Program-made: the position numbers and the translations under genes
Notes under the pieces: model-generated
The model's database searches: none
What the model was told of the DNA's origin: nothing
What the model saw: the letters and a program-made list of their open reading frames with translations, nothing else
Shown: positions 5,433 through 6,010 of the stretch, in pieces
Numbering within the stretch: the first letter of the stretch is position 1
Layout of the letters: the number at the start of each line of letters is the position of its first letter
Assembly: GCA_017435245.1 (NCBI GenBank)
Contig: JAFSFK010000174.1
Coordinates: forward strand, 1-6,010
DNA from: Oscillospiraceae bacterium
GTDB taxonomy: Bacteria; Bacillota; Clostridia; Oscillospirales; Oscillospiraceae
Length of the DNA: 6,010 bases
Reading direction: 5' to 3'

Positions 5433-6010
5433 TCATCGCATATAAGGGTTATACATTTTTTCTTCATTTAGGGTGGTGGCAGGACCATGGCCGGGATAGA
5501 CCTTGTAATCGGCTTCCAGCGCCGCCAGCCGTTTCAGAGATTTGGTGATCTCGCTCCAGCTGCCGCCGGGCAGGTCGGTCCTGCCGCAGGAGCTTTGGAA
5601 CAGGGTATCCCCGCTGAAAATGACATTTTCCGCCATCAGGCACACAGAACCGGGGGTATGTCCGGGGGTGTGGAGCACCCGGAAGGAGATCCCTGCCAGC
5701 TCCAGAATATCACCCTCTGTATAGGCGTGGGTAAAATACAGCTCTCCTGCCGTCCACTGCTGGGGCATATGCAGCTCCTCGGAACAGATGTATACCCGGC
5801 AGCCGGTAACCTGGGCGATCTCTTTCACGCCGCCTACATGGTCAAAATGACCGTGGGTCAGTAAAATGGCTTCGATCTTTTTTCCCAGCTGTTGGACTTT
5901 CAGCAGTACCGTCTCCGGCTCAAACCCGGGGTCGATGACCACGCAGGTATCGCTGTTTTCTCCCCAGACCAGCTATCAGTTGGTCTGGTAAGAACCAAGG
6001 GGCATAGCAT
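5433..6010 (-). pseudogene. MBL-fold metallohydrolase (glyoxalase II-like), partial, with two N-terminal stops
   Basis: This gene is cut by the right edge. The catalytic part is complete: THGHFDH (HxHxDH, two-metal site), the downstream metal His in HTPGHTPGS, the bridging Asp in FSGDTLF, and the last His in YPGHGPAT. These motifs mark the hydroxyacylglutathione-hydrolase-like group; the substrate is unknown and may be a thioester. It ends NPYMR, usual for the family. Upstream, the frame reads PLGSYQTN, TGA, TAG, LVWGENSDTCVVIDPG. Relatives have TNCYL, so the stops replace Cys-Tyr at 5973-5978. The GTG at 5940-5942 could begin a shorter protein, but the nearest purine-rich stretch is about 17 bases away and the first strands would be lost. 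Such hydrolases often precede hemZ in Clostridia, which fits the order here. The lesion could be real or a sequence error near the end of the assembled piece. Confidence 0.83.
5964..5988. repeat. Inverted repeat around the double stop in the MBL gene
   Basis: CCAGACCA (5964-5971) and TGGTCTGG (5981-5988) are perfect 8-bp inverted arms with a nine-base loop. The stem can extend through GCT/AGT with one G-T wobble. The TGA-TAG pair lies in the loop. The arms themselves encode conserved residues (YQTN and LVW), so the palindrome is largely set by the coding sequence. Confidence 0.7.

Noticed and set aside
5973..5978. TGA read as selenocysteine or TAG as pyrrolysine in the MBL gene
   Set aside because: No SECIS-like hairpin was identified downstream of the TGA, the two codons are adjacent, and the site is a structural Cys-Tyr, not a redox or methylamine active site.

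Overview
The window reads like the chromosome of a gut-type member of the Clostridia (Bacillota), most likely Oscillospiraceae/Ruminococcaceae. The grounds are a SpoVB-type flippase followed by HU and RqcP, a HemZ gene next to a metallo-beta-lactamase (MBL) fold hydrolase, moderately GC-rich coding DNA, strong AGGAGG-type ribosome sites, and AT-rich palindromic repeats between genes. All six recognisable genes lie on the minus strand, so transcription runs from high to low coordinates.

In transcription order: (1) an MBL-fold hydrolase cut by the right edge (5433-6010), with two consecutive stop codons near its N-terminus; (2) a 120-bp palindromic repeat (5313-5432); (3) hemZ (3839-5269), with an in-frame TAA inside its iron-sulfur cysteine motif; (4) a second copy of the repeat (3744-3864), which overlaps the hemZ 3' end; (5) an intact amidohydrolase-family gene (2407-3723) that lacks several normally invariant active-site residues; (6) a SpoVB/YabM-type flippase (795-2396), whose ribosome site overlaps the amidohydrolase stop; (7) a promoter, then HU (417-692) and rqcP (176-415) with a one-base gap; (8) a strong bidirectional terminator (141-174); (9) a different palindromic element with two inner hairpins (15-102). 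No intergenic stretch exceeds 300 bp.

The HU-RqcP pair is housekeeping (nucleoid architecture and ribosome quality control). The amidohydrolase and flippase look translationally coupled. The two upstream genes each look broken only at codons for Cys or Tyr, in otherwise well-preserved reading frames. That may mean recent nonsense mutations, sequence error or, less likely, stop-codon readthrough. TAA clearly ends HU, the flippase and the amidohydrolase, and TGA ends RqcP, so wholesale reassignment of those two codons is not supported. The most unusual items are the three stop codons at Cys/Tyr sites, the covarying repeat pair that carries promoter-like sequences, and the active-site-degenerate amidohydrolase.
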